Positions 5,616-6,258 of a stretch of 6,258 nucleotides of DNA are shown one piece after another. Source of the stretch: Candidatus Yanofskybacteria bacterium RIFOXYD1_FULL_42_10 (lineage in GTDB: Bacteria > Patescibacteriota > Minisyncoccia > 2-02-FULL-40-12 > GWA2-44-9); contig MGLG01000013.1 in the NCBI GenBank assembly GCA_001795975.1, positions 2,217-8,474 on the forward strand. The letters are read 5' to 3'. The notes under the pieces were generated by a model. It worked only from the letters and a program-made list of their open reading frames with translations. It had not been told where the DNA came from and did no database searches. The position numbers and the translations under genes were made by a program. How positions within the stretch are numbered: position 1 is the stretch's first letter; the number at the start of each line of letters is the position of its first letter.

Positions 5616-5643
5616 AACAATCAACAATTAGCAATTAACAATT
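5616..5643. repeat. Heptamer array upstream of leaderless gene
   Basis: Four 7-bp units in a row (AACAATC, AACAATT, AGCAATT, AACAATT) fill the space between the terminator and the -10 box at 5655. The units are the same type as those at 3334-3373. They occupy the place where a -35 box would be. Confidence 0.65.
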
Positions 5644-5651
5644 TTAATTTG

Positions 5652-5660
5652 TGCTATAAT
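5652..5660 (+). promoter_or_regulatory. Extended -10 promoter, start at the ATG
   Basis: TGCTATAAT contains a perfect -10 box (5655-5660) with the extended TG motif. No good -35 box lies at 16-18 bp. The usual -10 to start distance puts the first transcribed base at about 5667, which is the A of the ATG. No Shine-Dalgarno is present, in keeping with a leaderless mRNA. Confidence 0.6.
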
Positions 5661-5666
5661 AATTGT

Positions 5667-6116
5667 ATGGTAGAAAATTCTTCAACAATTGAACAAGAAA
5701 TAGCTCGGTTGGAACAACAGCTTCAGGAAAAGAAGTTGGCTTTGGGCGACCAGGAAACCGGAGCGCAAGAAACAATTCCTTCCGATAAAGAAATTTTGCA
5801 TGAAATAGTCGGAGAGAAAATACAAGAAAGCGCCGAAACGCAACAAACAATACCGCCGAGCCTGCCTGCGCAGGCAGGCGATGATACGACTGTTCAACCG
5901 GCTCCCGCGGTAGAGTCGCCCAGCTACCTTACACCCGAATTAAAAGATAAAATTCAACAGCTTATAAATTTGGCTTTCAATAAAAGCATAGATGAAGCGA
6001 TCAAGGAGGCCTCAAAGACAAATAATGCCGCCCTGATAGACGCTTTTCACGATGTTATCGTAGATGAATTGTACAATTCTTTAATTGAAAGAAAAAAGTT
6101 AGAAGTAATTAAATAA
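5667..6116 (+). CDS. Acidic coiled-coil-like protein (149 aa)
   Basis: Hypothetical protein with three visible parts. Residues 5-30 (STIEQEIARLEQQLQEKKLALGDQE) form a likely short coiled coil. Residues 31-88 are an acidic, Gln/Pro/Thr-rich, probably disordered linker. Residues 89-149 (LTPELKDKIQQLINLAF, then ALIDAFHDVIVDELYNSLIERKKLEVIK) look like a compact helical domain. The linker is interrupted by residues 65-71 (SLPAQAG), encoded by a perfect 20-bp palindrome. There is no signal or membrane segment. ATG 5667 is chosen because the -10 box ends 6 nt before it and the first 39 codons of the open frame would lie upstream of the transcript. The stop is 2 nt before the next start, so the pair is very likely an operon. 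From memory, CPR genomes carry similar small proteins before large membrane or secretion genes, which hints at a partner role. This is not shown by the sequence. Confidence 0.78.
   Translation: MVENSSTIEQEIARLEQQLQEKKLALGDQETGAQETIPSDKEILHEIVGEKIQESAETQQTIPPSLPAQAGDDTTVQPAPAVESPSYLTPELKDKIQQLINLAFNKSIDEAIKEASKTNNAALIDAFHDVIVDELYNSLIERKKLEVIK
5860..5879. repeat. Perfect 20-bp GC-rich palindrome in coding DNA
   Basis: GCCTGCCTGCGCAGGCAGGC is its own reverse complement over all 20 bases, in an otherwise A-rich gene. It is read in frame as part of SLPAQAG. I recall close variants translated as LPAQAG or LPAGRQAG peptides in many Parcubacteria proteins, so I take it as one copy of a dispersed palindromic repeat. 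Confidence 0.8.
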
Positions 6117-6118
6117 AT

Positions 6119-6258
6119 TTGTCATTATTGTTTCTAATAACTTACGCTGTTATTTTGGCAATTATTTTTATTGCCGGTTTAACTTTGATCGGTTCTCTGC
6201 GAACCAAAGGCAGTCTTCATCGGGCGTTAAACATGACTCTGTTTTTGGTGCGGGTGCC
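6119..6258 (+). CDS. Membrane protein, N-terminal fragment
   Basis: An open frame of 46 codons reaches the window edge. TTG 6119 is the first usable start after an in-frame stop at 6110-6112, 2 nt beyond the previous stop; the Shine-Dalgarno is weak, so coupling to the upstream gene is likely. The N-terminus is one hydrophobic helix (LLFLITYAVILAIIFIAGLTLIG, about residues 3-25), then a basic RTKGS segment and RALNMTLFLVRV. That last stretch resembles the start of large CPR proteins that I remember as annotated with type IV secretion/conjugation-type ATPase domains, but too little is present to be sure. The catalytic part, if any, lies outside the window. Confidence 0.65.
   Translation, partial: MSLLFLITYAVILAIIFIAGLTLIGSLRTKGSLHRALNMTLFLVRV

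Noticed and set aside
5550..5666. N-terminal extension of the coiled-coil-like protein from 5550
   Set aside because: It overlaps the previous gene's end, a terminator and a repeat array, and lies before the -10 box.
5644..5897. Two minus-strand frames opposite the gene at 5667
   Set aside because: They are antisense to a gene with a clear promoter and helical design; the Arg/Phe/Leu-rich translation is typical of a shadow.

Overview
The window looks like a piece of a Patescibacteria (Candidate Phyla Radiation) genome, most like Parcubacteria. The evidence is indirect. The base composition is A+T-leaning. A short divergent FtsQ-type protein sits directly behind a seryl-tRNA synthetase. Two GT-C membrane glycosyltransferases of the kind common in these genomes lie side by side. 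Several small proteins match no family I know. A 20-bp GC-rich palindrome of a type I remember as abundant in Parcubacteria interrupts one gene. Stops are mostly TAA, with one TAG and one TGA (the latter doubled), and no reading frame needs TGA read as an amino acid, so the standard bacterial code fits.

Layout. Positions 1-1074 (+) hold the 3' end of serS and an ftsQ-like division gene, 7 nt apart. Positions 1078-1489 (+) are a self-contained single-gene cassette: an extended -10 promoter, a perfect Shine-Dalgarno, a 103-aa basic orphan protein and a UUCG-capped terminator. Positions 1534-4914 (-) are a probable two-gene unit of GT39-like membrane glycosyltransferases, 512 aa (first) and 590 aa (second). 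Positions 4915-5166 are a divergent intergenic region holding a 117-bp inverted-repeat element that can fold into a three-way junction, followed by a near-consensus promoter. Positions 5167-5615 (+) are a second single-gene cassette for a 134-aa protein with a Cys/His metal-site pattern, closed by a terminator. Positions 5655-6258 (+) carry a gene whose -10 box is placed so that the mRNA would start at the ATG (leaderless), encoding an acidic coiled-coil-like protein, and then the start of a membrane protein cut by the window edge.

How the parts relate. SerS and FtsQ are core translation and division functions, probably cotranscribed. The two glycosyltransferases should transfer sugars from polyprenyl-phosphate carriers outside the membrane to an unknown acceptor. 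The last two genes may open a membrane or secretion operon; that link rests on memory of similar CPR gene pairs and is uncertain.

The most unusual theme is at sequence level. Degenerate 7-bp tandem repeats occur at six places, several next to stop codons and two inside the 590-aa glycosyltransferase gene, where they are translated into Lys-rich loops. With the palindrome and the three-way-junction element, this suggests several families of small repeats acting on this genome.
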